Positions 1 to 5,511 of a DNA stretch of 6,766 bases are shown in pieces. The translations under genes were made by a program, and so were the position numbers. Within the stretch, counting starts at the first letter, position 1. Each line of letters begins with the position of its first letter. The notes under the pieces are model-generated. The model was not told where the DNA came from and searched no databases. It worked only from the letters and a program-made list of their open reading frames with translations. The stretch is taken from positions 1 to 6,766 of the forward strand of contig JASLBO010000298.1 in NCBI GenBank assembly GCA_030146605.1. The letters are read 5' to 3'. This stretch comes from Sphingomonas sp. Lineage in GTDB: Bacteria; Pseudomonadota; Alphaproteobacteria; Sphingomonadales; Sphingomonadaceae.

Positions 1-213
1 CTCGCCCCGCTGCTCGCGCTGGATCCGCAGCCCGAATTCGTGCTGCTCGGCACCGGCGGCACGCTGGTCCGCCCGCCGCTCGCACTGGTCAAGGCGCTCG
101 GCGCCCGTGGCATCGGCGTTGAGCCGATGGACAGCCGCGCCGCCGCGCGCGGCTGGGGGGTGCTCCGCGCCGAGCTGCGCTGGGTGGCCGCCGCGCTCTA
201 TCCGCTCGGCTGA
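1..213 (+). CDS. Mth938-like (DUF498) domain protein, C-terminal fragment
   Basis: The open frame enters from the left edge and ends at TGA 211-213, leaving the last 70 residues; the start lies outside the window. The visible part contains VLLGTGG followed by a Pro-Pro turn, then GARGIGVEPMDSRAAARGW and a Leu/Ala-rich last helix ending in YPLG. This matches the C-terminal half of the small Mth938-like fold family (about 120 residues, related to mitochondrial NDUFAF3), in which a glycine-rich strand-turn is followed by a 'GIGvE.MDt.aA' motif. The molecular function of bacterial members is not established; NDUFAF3 is a complex I assembly factor, but carrying that role over would be speculation. 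The stop codon overlaps the ribosome binding site of the next gene (TGAGGA), so the two are probably co-transcribed and translationally linked. The family call is fairly secure; the function is unknown. Confidence 0.75.
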   Translation, partial: LAPLLALDPQPEFVLLGTGGTLVRPPLALVKALGARGIGVEPMDSRAAARGWGVLRAELRWVAAALYPLG

Positions 214-224
214 GGATTCTCCCC

Positions 225-875
225 ATGCAACAACTGATCGGCCCCGGCCTCGCGCCTCTGTCCGGTGGCGCGCCGAAGCAGATCGTCGTGCTGTTGCACG
301 GCTACGGCTCGAACGGCGCCGACCTGATCTCGCTCGCGCCGATGTGGCGCCAGGCGCTGCCCGATGCCTTGTTCATCGCGCCCGATGCCCCAGAACGCTG
401 CCCCGGCGCGCCCGGCGGCTATCAATGGTGGGCATTGCACGACCTCAGTCGCGCCGCCCTCGCCGCCGGTGCGCTGCGCGCTGCGCCGGTGCTCGATGCG
501 TATCTCGACGGGCTGCTCGCGGAGCATGCTCTCACCGAGGACAGGATGGTGCTGGCCGGCTTCAGCCAGGGCACGATGATGGCGCTGCATGTCGGCATGC
601 GCCGCGAACGCGCCCTGGCCGGCATTCTCGGCTATTCGGGCATGATCGCGGGGTCTTCGCTCGACGCCGCGGAGGTGCGCAGCAAGCCGCCGGTGCTGCT
701 GGTGCACGGCGACGCCGACACCGTCGTCCCGCTCAGCGCGTACCGCCATGCTTATGCCGAGCTGGAGCGGCTGGGCTTCCCGCTGGAGGGGCATGTCTCG
801 CGCGGGCTCGGTCACGGGGTGGACCCGGCCGGTATCGAACTCGGCGGTAAATTCGTGCAGCGGGTGCTGGCCTAG
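225..875 (+). CDS. Phospholipase/carboxylesterase (acyl-protein thioesterase-type alpha/beta hydrolase)
   Basis: A 216-residue cytoplasmic serine hydrolase with no signal peptide. It has the full signature of the phospholipase/carboxylesterase family (Pfam Abhydrolase_2): an oxyanion-hole segment LLHGYGSNGADL (residues 23-34), the nucleophile elbow GFSQG with Ser114, the acid motif HGDADTVVP with likely catalytic Asp165, and GLGHGVD with His197. Length is normal for the family (about 210-230). Family members hydrolyse short- to medium-chain carboxylic esters, lysophospholipids or protein thioesters; the natural substrate cannot be read from the sequence. The ATG start is supported by GAGGA at 212-216, 8 nt upstream, which overlaps the stop of the preceding gene. 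At the 3' end its TAG (873-875) overlaps the TAG of the convergent threonine synthase gene within the palindrome CTAG. No terminator hairpin separates the convergent pair. Confidence 0.9.
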   Translation: MQQLIGPGLAPLSGGAPKQIVVLLHGYGSNGADLISLAPMWRQALPDALFIAPDAPERCPGAPGGYQWWALHDLSRAALAAGALRAAPVLDAYLDGLLAEHALTEDRMVLAGFSQGTMMALHVGMRRERALAGILGYSGMIAGSSLDAAEVRSKPPVLLVHGDADTVVPLSAYRHAYAELERLGFPLEGHVSRGLGHGVDPAGIELGGKFVQRVLA

Positions 876-2098
876 AGGCTCGCCCAATCCACCGGCGCAT
901 GCCGGTCGAGCCACCGCGACGCGTCCGCAAGCGGATATTTCAGCCCCGTCGCGCAATTGAACAGCACGGCGTTCTCCTCCGCGTCGACCAACCCCGCCGC
1001 CAGTGCCTCGCGATACGCCGCCAGCGTCGCGCCGCCCTCGGGACACAGCAGCAGCCCGTCCTTGCGCGCCGCATCGTTCGCCGCCTGCACCAGAGCCGCA
1101 TCGCTCACTGCCAGCGCCTTGCCCCCGCTCGCGCGCACGGCGTCGAGGATCAGGAAATCCCCCACTGCCTGCGGCACCCGGATTCCCGCGGCGACGGTAT
1201 GCGCATCCTCCCAGCGCGTGGCATGCCGCTCGCCCGCGTCGAACGCGCGGACGATCGGCGCGCAGCCCTCGGCCTGCACCGCGTACATCCGCGGCCGCTT
1301 CGACCCGATCCAGCCGAGCGCCTCCATCTCGTCGAATGCCTTCCACATCCCGATCAGCCCGGTGCCGCCCCCGGTGGGATAGAAGATCGCGTCGGGCAGC
1401 TCCCAGCCGAACTGCTCGGCGAGTTCCAGCCCCATCGTCTTCTTGCCCTCGATCCGGTACGGTTCCTTGAGCGTCGACAGGTCGAACCAGCCGCGCGCCT
1501 CCTTCCCCGCGCCGACCAGCTTGCCGCAATCGTCGATCAGGCCATTGACCCGATAGACCCGCGCGCCCTGCGCGGCGATTTCGCGCACGTTGATCTCGGG
1601 GGTATCGTCGGGGCAGAAGATCACTGCCTCGATCCCTGCGCGCGCCGCATAGGCGGCCGCCGCCGCGCCGGCATTGCCGTTGGTCGGCATCGCGATCGTG
1701 GTGACGCCCAGTTCCTTCGCCATCGCGATCGCCATCACCAGCCCGCGCGCCTTGAACGATCCGGTCGGCAGCCGCCCCTCGTCCTTGACCCAGACATTGC
1801 CGGGTTCCTTGTCCAGCGGCACGATCGGCGTCGCGCTCTCGCCGAGGCTGACGATATTGGCGGTGTGCCGCACCGGCAGCAGCTCGCGATATTTCCACAG
1901 ATCCGCCGGCCGCCCGGCGAGCGCCTCCCGGGTAAGCGCGCCCTTCACCCCATCGAGATCATAGCGCACCAGCAACGGCCGTCCGACTCGCGACAGCCCG
2001 TGCAGCTGGTCTGCCGGGTAGCGCTCGCCGGTCATCGAACATTCGAGATGGCTGACGAAGGTCGGCCGGTCGAGGGTGAGATTGTCGTTGTGGAGCAT
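872..2098 (-). CDS. Threonine synthase-type PLP-dependent enzyme
   Basis: A 408-residue fold-type II PLP enzyme. Visible landmarks are PTGSFKARG with the Schiff-base Lys at residue 116, the substrate-loop TNGNAG (139-144), the PLP-phosphate loop TGGGTGLIG (242-250), PEGGATLAA (353-361) and a C-terminal NCATGLKYP (381-389). These fit the plant/archaeal-like class of threonine synthase, which converts O-phospho-L-homoserine to L-threonine and phosphate. The N-terminus LECSMTGERYP (18-28) followed by RVGRPLLVRYDL aligns with the zinc-ribbon of archaeal enzymes, but only Cys20 of the usual four Cys remains. The start is the only reasonable ATG: an in-frame TAA lies four codons upstream (2108-2110). 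No clear Shine-Dalgarno is visible there. It is 54 nt downstream of the EEP hydrolase on the same strand, with a palindrome between. Bacteria of this group may also carry a longer canonical ThrC, so this could be a paralogue acting on a related amino-acid substrate; hence no gene symbol. Confidence 0.85.
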   Translation of the reverse strand: MLHNDNLTLDRPTFVSHLECSMTGERYPADQLHGLSRVGRPLLVRYDLDGVKGALTREALAGRPADLWKYRELLPVRHTANIVSLGESATPIVPLDKEPGNVWVKDEGRLPTGSFKARGLVMAIAMAKELGVTTIAMPTNGNAGAAAAAYAARAGIEAVIFCPDDTPEINVREIAAQGARVYRVNGLIDDCGKLVGAGKEARGWFDLSTLKEPYRIEGKKTMGLELAEQFGWELPDAIFYPTGGGTGLIGMWKAFDEMEALGWIGSKRPRMYAVQAEGCAPIVRAFDAGERHATRWEDAHTVAAGIRVPQAVGDFLILDAVRASGGKALAVSDAALVQAANDAARKDGLLLCPEGGATLAAYREALAAGLVDAEENAVLFNCATGLKYPLADASRWLDRHAPVDWASL

Positions 2099-2117
2099 GG
2101 CCCGCGCTTATCTAACT

Positions 2118-2145
2118 CGTCATTCCGGCGAAAGCCGGGATGACG
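2118..2145. repeat. 28-bp palindrome (dispersed-type intergenic hairpin)
   Basis: Two 12-nt arms, CGTCATTCCGGC (2118-2129) and GCCGGGATGACG (2134-2145), flank the loop GAAA. Eleven of twelve positions pair as Watson-Crick and the twelfth is a T/G mismatch that would be a G-U wobble in RNA of one strand. Arms with GTCAT(T/C)CC(C/G)GC and a GAAAGC centre are familiar as dispersed intergenic repeats in alphaproteobacterial genomes. It lies between the EEP gene stop and the threonine synthase start, both on the minus strand. Neither strand has a T-run after it, so it is not a standard intrinsic terminator, although it could still slow transcription or protect the 3' end of the EEP transcript. The structure is certain; dispersed status is inferred from memory of such repeats. 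Confidence 0.75.
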
Positions 2146-2152
2146 TAAATGG

Positions 2153-2992
2153 CTATCGCCGCGTCCAGCCCAGCTCGGCCAGCACCGGGAAATGGTCTGA
2201 GGTCTGCACCTCACCGCGATGATCGGTGATCGTCACCACCCGCTTCGCCACGAACCCGCGCGTGAAAATCCAGTCGATTCTCTTGTCCGCCTTGCCGGTA
2301 AAGCCATGAAAGGTCCCGGCCGGCCCTTCGCGCTTCGGCGCGCGCGTCCACGCGTCCTGCAGATTCGCGCTCAGCGTGCGGTGGGTCGAGCTACCCGGCA
2401 GCGTGTTGAAGTCGCCGGTCAGCACCACCGGCAAGTTCCCCGCCACCGCCTTGATCCGGGCGAGCACCAGCGCCGCACCCTTCTCCCGCGCGCCTTCATC
2501 CTGCGCGCGATGCGGCAGATGCGTGTTGAAGGCATAAAAGCGCCTCTTGCCGTCCACCGTCTCGAACAGCCCCCATGTCGCCAGCCGCGGCAGATCGGCA
2601 CCCCAGGCTGCGCTGCCCGGCACCGCCGGCGTGTCCGACAGCCAGAAATTACCCGAATCGATCAGCCTGAGCCGGTCGGTCCGGTAGAAAATCCCCATAT
2701 GCTCGTCTTCGTCGCCGCCGCGCCGGCCGACACCGAACCATTTATAGCCCTTGAGCTTCGCGACGAGGTAATCGCCCTGGGGCTTGAGCAATTCCTGCGT
2801 CCCGAACAGGTCGGGCGCCGCCTTTTCGAGCATCGCGACGGTGACGTCGCGGCGATTGTCCCAGGCGTTCACTCCGTCGGCGTCGTTGGCGTAGCGGATG
2901 TTGAAGCTCATCACCGTGAGCGGTGCCTGCGCCCATGCAGGCGCACCCGCACACAGCAGCATCGCCAACGCCAGTCGCACTATCAAACGCAT
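2153..2992 (-). CDS. Secreted endonuclease/exonuclease/phosphatase (EEP) family hydrolase
   Basis: A 279-residue protein with a Sec signal peptide ([21 protein letters not shown], probable cleavage after residue 21 in AWA-QA), so it probably acts in the periplasm or outside the cell. The mature part is an EEP domain: MSFNIRY with metal/active-site Asn31, GTQEL with metal ligand Glu67, FNTHLPH with His158, [11 protein letters not shown] with Asp194 and Asn196, RIDWIF with Asp240, and a terminal SDHFPV with Asp266 and His267. These are the residues of the Mg-dependent phosphodiester/phosphomonoester hydrolase fold shared by DNase I, exonuclease III and sphingomyelinase. The substrate is unknown; it may be nucleic acid, a phospholipid or a sugar phosphate. 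The frame stays open upstream, but the start at 2992 is preferred because it begins the signal peptide and has GGGAG 6 nt upstream. It is divergent from hslV across 54 bp. Confidence 0.88.
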   Translation of the reverse strand: MRLIVRLALAMLLCAGAPAWAQAPLTVMSFNIRYANDADGVNAWDNRRDVTVAMLEKAAPDLFGTQELLKPQGDYLVAKLKGYKWFGVGRRGGDEDEHMGIFYRTDRLRLIDSGNFWLSDTPAVPGSAAWGADLPRLATWGLFETVDGKRRFYAFNTHLPHRAQDEGAREKGAALVLARIKAVAGNLPVVLTGDFNTLPGSSTHRTLSANLQDAWTRAPKREGPAGTFHGFTGKADKRIDWIFTRGFVAKRVVTITDHRGEVQTSDHFPVLAELGWTRR

Positions 2993-2998
2993 CACCTG

Positions 2999-3003
2999 CT
3001 CCC
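2999..3003 (-). promoter_or_regulatory. Ribosome binding site of the EEP hydrolase
   Basis: On the minus strand GGGAG (inside AAGGGAG) stands 6 nt before the ATG at 2992. It fixes the start at the signal-peptide Met rather than at in-frame codons further upstream, which would run into hslV antisense. Confidence 0.7.
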
Positions 3004-3008
3004 TTACC

Positions 3009-3037
3009 CTTTGCGCAGCCGAAACGGCTCCCCATAT
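3009..3037 (+). promoter_or_regulatory. Candidate RpoH (sigma-32)-type promoter of hslVU
   Basis: CCCCATAT at 3030-3037 fits the classical heat-shock sigma-32 -10 element (CCCCATNT) at every defined position. The -35 candidate CTTTGCG (3009-3015) keeps only the leading CTT of CTTGAAA, with a 14-nt gap, which is within the normal range. hslVU is a heat-shock operon in many proteobacteria, so an RpoH promoter is expected here. Transcription would begin about 7-10 nt after the -10, close to the hslV ATG at 3047, which implies a very short or absent leader. The -10 is a good match; the -35 is weak. Confidence 0.5.
3017..3029. repeat. 13-bp palindrome in the EEP/hslV divergent promoter region
   Basis: AGCCG-AAA-CGGCT is a perfect 5-bp inverted repeat with a 3-nt centre. 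It lies between the candidate -35 and -10 of hslV and also inside the only space available for an EEP promoter. It could be an operator or a small hairpin. A perfect 5-bp inverted repeat is not rare in GC-rich DNA, so its meaning is uncertain. Confidence 0.35.
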
Positions 3038-3046
3038 CGCCGCCCT

Positions 3047-3601
3047 ATGAGTGATAACAGCAACGCGTGGCACGGCACGACCATCCTCTCCGTGCGCAAA
3101 TCCGGCAAAGTGGTCATCGCGGGCGACGGGCAGGTCTCGGCGGGCAATACCGTGATGAAGCCCAATGCCCGCAAAGTGCGACCGCTTGGTGACGGAAAGG
3201 TCATTGCGGGCTTTGCCGGCGCGACCGCCGACGCCTTCACCTTGTTCGAGCGGCTGGAAAGCAAGCTCGAGCGCCACCAGGGCCAGCTGCTGCGCGCCGC
3301 GGTCGAGCTCGCCAAGGACTGGCGCACCGACAAGTTCCTGCGCAACCTCGAGGCGATGCTGATCGTCGCCGACAAGGACGTGACGCTCGTCGTCACCGGC
3401 AATGGCGACGTGCTCGAACCCGAGGGCGGCGTCGCCGCGATCGGCTCGGGCGGCAATTTCGCCCTCGCCGCCGCGCGCGCGCTGGTCGATTACGAGACCG
3501 ATGCGGACAAGATCGCGCGGGCTGCGATGAAGATCGCCGGCGAGTTGTGCGTCTACACCAATGACCGGCTGACCGTGGAGACGCTGGATAGCGCGAACTA
3601 G
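3047..3601 (+). CDS. hslV: HslV, peptidase subunit of the HslVU ATP-dependent protease
   Basis: A 184-residue N-terminal-nucleophile threonine peptidase, the bacterial relative of proteasome beta subunits. It forms a double hexameric ring capped by HslU and degrades unfolded or regulatory proteins in the cytoplasm. The first ten residues, ending in WHG, form a propeptide; cleavage after Gly10 exposes Thr11 of TTILSVRK as catalytic Thr1. In mature numbering Asp17 (residue 27, GDGQVS), Lys33 (residue 43) and Ser124 (residue 134, in AIGSGGN) are all in place, so the active site is intact. The start has to lie before Thr11, and ATG 3047 is the only ATG there. No Shine-Dalgarno precedes it, and with the candidate heat-shock promoter just upstream the mRNA may be leaderless. 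hslU follows after 119 bp filled by an inverted repeat. An in-frame upstream extension into the EEP gene is an artefact. Confidence 0.97.
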   Translation: MSDNSNAWHGTTILSVRKSGKVVIAGDGQVSAGNTVMKPNARKVRPLGDGKVIAGFAGATADAFTLFERLESKLERHQGQLLRAAVELAKDWRTDKFLRNLEAMLIVADKDVTLVVTGNGDVLEPEGGVAAIGSGGNFALAAARALVDYETDADKIARAAMKIAGELCVYTNDRLTVETLDSAN

Positions 3602-3603
3602 TT

Positions 3604-3705
3604 CCCCTCCCGCTTGCGGGAGGGGCCAGGGGAGGGGCGAACCTCCCTGCTCCGGCCCGAAAGCGCGGCATCCCCTCCCCCGACCCCTCCCGCCAGCGGG
3701 AGGGG
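3604..3705. repeat. 102-bp composite inverted repeat between hslV and hslU
   Basis: The left arm (3604-3637) and the reverse complement of the right arm (3672-3705) match at 31 of 34 positions, separated by a 34-nt spacer (3638-3671). Each arm contains its own 22-bp palindrome: CCCCTCCCGC-TT-GCGGGAGGGG at 3604-3625 and CCCCTCCCGC-CA-GCGGGAGGGG at 3684-3705, each with ten perfect base pairs. The inner tail of each arm adds a GGGGAGGGG-like block. This is a pair of palindromic units in opposite orientation, like REP/BIME elements. It encodes nothing and has no T-run. It could attenuate or process the hslV-hslU transcript, but no such function is shown by the sequence alone. Confidence 0.85.
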
Positions 3706-3716
3706 GGAAGAAGAAG
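3702..3716 (+). promoter_or_regulatory. Purine-rich ribosome binding region of hslU
   Basis: The run GGGGGGAAGAAGAAG directly before AAAA-ATG is the only possible Shine-Dalgarno region for hslU. It lacks a clean AGGAGG; GGGGAAG (3704-3710) lies about 10 nt from the ATG. Its first four bases are the end of the right arm of the inverted repeat, so folding of that repeat in RNA would abut or partly cover the site. Confidence 0.45.
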
Positions 3717-3720
3717 AAAA

Positions 3721-5013
3721 ATGAACGACAACCTCACTCCCAAAGCCATCGTCGCCGCATTGGACGCTCACATCATCGGCCAACACGACGCCAAAAAGGC
3801 CGTCGCCGTCGCGCTGCGCAATCGCTGGCGCCGCCAGCAGCTCTCGGCCGACCTCCGCGATGAGGTCACGCCGAAGAACATCCTGATGATCGGGCCGACG
3901 GGCTGCGGCAAGACCGAGATCAGCCGCCGGCTCGCCAAGCTCGCCGACGCTCCCTTCGTCAAGGTCGAGGCGACCAAGTTCACCGAAGTCGGCTATGTCG
4001 GTCGCGACGTCGAGCAGATCGCCCGCGATCTGGTCGAAGAAGCGATCCGCCTCGAAAAGGAACGCCGCCGCGCCGCGGTCAAGGACAAGGCCGAGGAATC
4101 CGCCATGACCCGCCTGCTCGACGCGCTCACCGGCAAGGATGCCAGCACCGCCACCCGCGAGGCGTTCAAGCAGCGCTTCCACGACGGCGTGCTCGACAAT
4201 ACCGAGATCGAGATCGAGGTCGAGCAGGCCCCGGCGATGCCGTTCGACATTCCGGGCGGCGCGCCGCAGATGATCAATCTCGGCGAAATGATGAAGGGCC
4301 TGGCCGGTACCCCGCTCAAGCGGCGCAAGCTCAATGTCCGCGCGGCATGGGACAAGCTCGTCGAGGAAGAGGCCGACAAGCGCCTCGACCAGGACGAAGT
4401 CAGCCGTCAGGCGCTCGCCGACGCCGAAGCCAACGGCATCGTCTTCCTCGACGAGATCGACAAGATTGCGGTGTCGGACGTGCGCGGCGGCTCTGTCAGC
4501 CGCGAAGGCGTCCAGCGCGACCTGCTGCCGCTGATCGAGGGGACCACGGTTGCGACGAAATACGGGCCGATGAAGACTGACCACATCCTGTTCATCGCCT
4601 CGGGCGCGTTCCACGTCGCCAAGCCGTCGGATCTGCTCCCCGAGCTTCAGGGCCGCCTGCCGATCCGCGTCGAACTCAAGGCGCTGACCGAAGAGGATTT
4701 CGTCGCGATCCTGTCGGACACCAAGGCGAGCCTCGTCCAGCAATATGCCGCCCTGCTCGGCACCGAGGGCGTTCAGATCGATTTCACCGAGGAGGGCATC
4801 CGCGCGGTCGCGAAGATCGCCGCCGAAGTGAACAGCGAACTGGAAAATATCGGCGCCCGCCGGCTCCAGACGGTGATGGAGAAGCTGCTCGAGGAAGTCA
4901 GCTTCGACGCCGAGGACCGCGCCGGCACCACGCTGGTGATCGACGCGGCCTATGTGGACAAGCAGCTGGCGGCGATCGCCCGCAACTCTGATCTCAGCCG
5001 GTATGTGCTGTAA
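3721..5013 (+). CDS. hslU: HslU, AAA+ ATPase/unfoldase subunit of the HslVU protease
   Basis: A 430-residue Clp/Hsp100-family AAA+ ATPase that binds, unfolds and threads substrates into the HslV chamber. Landmarks in order: N-terminal [17 protein letters not shown] typical of HslU, Walker A GPTGCGKT (58-65), the substrate-gripping pore loop GYVGRD (91-96), a helical intermediate (I) domain from roughly 105 to 225, Walker B VFLDEID (241-247), FIASGAF (291-297, sensor 1 region), the arginine-finger segment [10 protein letters not shown] (310-319), sensor 2 GARRL (378-382), and a C-terminal LSRYVL tail. In E. coli the tail is LSRFIL and inserts between HslV subunits to activate the peptidase. 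Length fits the shorter HslU form (about 430-445). All key motifs are intact. The gene probably shares a transcript with hslV and is followed by a hairpin terminator. Confidence 0.97.
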   Translation: MNDNLTPKAIVAALDAHIIGQHDAKKAVAVALRNRWRRQQLSADLRDEVTPKNILMIGPTGCGKTEISRRLAKLADAPFVKVEATKFTEVGYVGRDVEQIARDLVEEAIRLEKERRRAAVKDKAEESAMTRLLDALTGKDASTATREAFKQRFHDGVLDNTEIEIEVEQAPAMPFDIPGGAPQMINLGEMMKGLAGTPLKRRKLNVRAAWDKLVEEEADKRLDQDEVSRQALADAEANGIVFLDEIDKIAVSDVRGGSVSREGVQRDLLPLIEGTTVATKYGPMKTDHILFIASGAFHVAKPSDLLPELQGRLPIRVELKALTEEDFVAILSDTKASLVQQYAALLGTEGVQIDFTEEGIRAVAKIAAEVNSELENIGARRLQTVMEKLLEEVSFDAEDRAGTTLVIDAAYVDKQLAAIARNSDLSRYVL

Positions 5014-5020
5014 CCAGAAC

Positions 5021-5050
5021 AATCCTCCCTCGCGCCAGCGGGGGAGGATT
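5021..5050. terminator. Hairpin between convergent hslU and the lipoprotein gene (probable bidirectional terminator)
   Basis: A 13-bp stem (AATCCTCCCTCGC at 5021-5033 with GCGGGGGAGGATT at 5038-5050, including one T-G pair) closes a GCCA loop. It starts 7 nt after the hslU stop and ends 5 nt before the stop of the convergent lipoprotein gene, so it fills the 42-bp gap. The flanking A and T bases give short A/U ends, but there is no long T-run on either strand. Its core (GCCAGCGGG) resembles the right palindrome of the hslV-hslU repeat, so it may be a member of the same repeat family used as a terminator. Confidence 0.65.
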
Positions 5051-5055
5051 GGCGC

Positions 5056-5472
5056 CTATTCCTTCACATAGGGGGTGAATTCCCCGAACCGGCAAAAGGA
5101 CCCCGGGATCCGGCTCCCCGGATCGACCGGGCGAAACAGGTCGTTCTTGCAGATCTGCGACCCGTGCATCTCGACGACGAGGGTGTCATACTGATCGAGC
5201 GACGGGCAATCGGCCGCCAGGTCGTTGCGCCACACCCTTTTGCCGTCGCGGTATAATATCGTGCGCGAATCGACGATCTGCGGCCCACTGACGCTCGACG
5301 GCGAGAACAGGCAGCTTTGCGGCTTGCCCGCGACCCGGCCTTTCAGCGCTTCGCCAAGATCGCGTTGCGCCTCGGCCTGCCGCGAGGCCTGGAGCGCGGC
5401 ATTGCCGGTGCACCCGGCCAGCGCCAGCGCGGCGATGGAGAGCAGCGGCGCGGACATGGTTCGGCGGATCAT
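5056..5472 (-). CDS. Small cysteine-containing lipoprotein, resembling DUF6491
   Basis: A 138-residue protein with a lipoprotein signal peptide: MIRRT, a hydrophobic stretch, then the lipobox LALAGC with Cys21 as the lipidation site. There is no Asp at +2, so outer-membrane sorting is likely. The mature domain has four more Cys (54, 89, 108 and 127) in PQSCLF, ADCPSLD, SQICKND and SFCRFG, probably two disulfides in the periplasm. The pattern with VDSRTILYRDGKRVWRN in between resembles the uncharacterised DUF6491 family, recalled rather than searched. Function is unknown. The frame is open for 11 codons further upstream to an ATG at 5505, but the start at 5472 has AGGAGA 7 nt upstream and gives a proper signal peptide. 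It is 39 nt downstream of gloB on the same strand, so it is likely the last gene of a gloA-gloB operon. Confidence 0.82.
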   Translation of the reverse strand: MIRRTMSAPLLSIAALALAGCTGNAALQASRQAEAQRDLGEALKGRVAGKPQSCLFSPSSVSGPQIVDSRTILYRDGKRVWRNDLAADCPSLDQYDTLVVEMHGSQICKNDLFRPVDPGSRIPGSFCRFGEFTPYVKE

Positions 5473-5479
5473 CTCGGTC

Positions 5480-5485
5480 TCTCCT
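5480..5485 (-). promoter_or_regulatory. Ribosome binding site of the lipoprotein gene
   Basis: AGGAGA on the minus strand stands 7 nt before the ATG at 5472. It is the strongest Shine-Dalgarno in the right half of the window and selects this ATG over the in-frame ATG at 5505. Confidence 0.75.
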
Positions 5486-5511
5486 AATGCCCCGCGCCCG
5501 ACCATAACAAC

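Noticed and set aside
198..1898. 566-residue minus-strand open frame
   Set aside because: It runs antisense to the serine hydrolase and in a different frame from the threonine synthase, whose catalytic motifs are unmistakable. The product is Arg/Gly/Ala-rich with no motifs, typical of shadow frames in GC-rich DNA.
899..2143. 414-residue plus-strand open frame opposite the threonine synthase
   Set aside because: It is Arg/Pro/His-rich without recognisable motifs and is explained by the codon bias of the minus-strand gene.
2930..2992. Lipobox at Cys14 of the EEP hydrolase signal peptide
   Set aside because: The residues before the Cys are Met-Leu-Leu, without Gly/Ala/Ser at -1. The AWA-QA site fits signal peptidase I better.
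2219..3046. 276-residue in-frame extension upstream of hslV
   Set aside because: It is antisense to the EEP gene, and HslV proteins have only a short propeptide before the catalytic Thr. The ATG at 3047 gives the expected ten-residue leader.
2993..3277. 95-residue upstream extension of the EEP gene
   Set aside because: It would overlap hslV on the other strand and bury the signal peptide. A Shine-Dalgarno supports the start at 2992.
3706..3720. AAG triplet run before hslU as a microsatellite
   Set aside because: Only three AAG units are present, too few for phase variation. It is more simply the purine-rich ribosome binding region.
3598..5022. 474-residue minus-strand open frame opposite hslU
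   Set aside because: It is a mirror of the hslU codon pattern (Asp/Leu/Arg-rich, repetitive). hslU is certain on the plus strand, and the repeat arms at the left end are merely read through.
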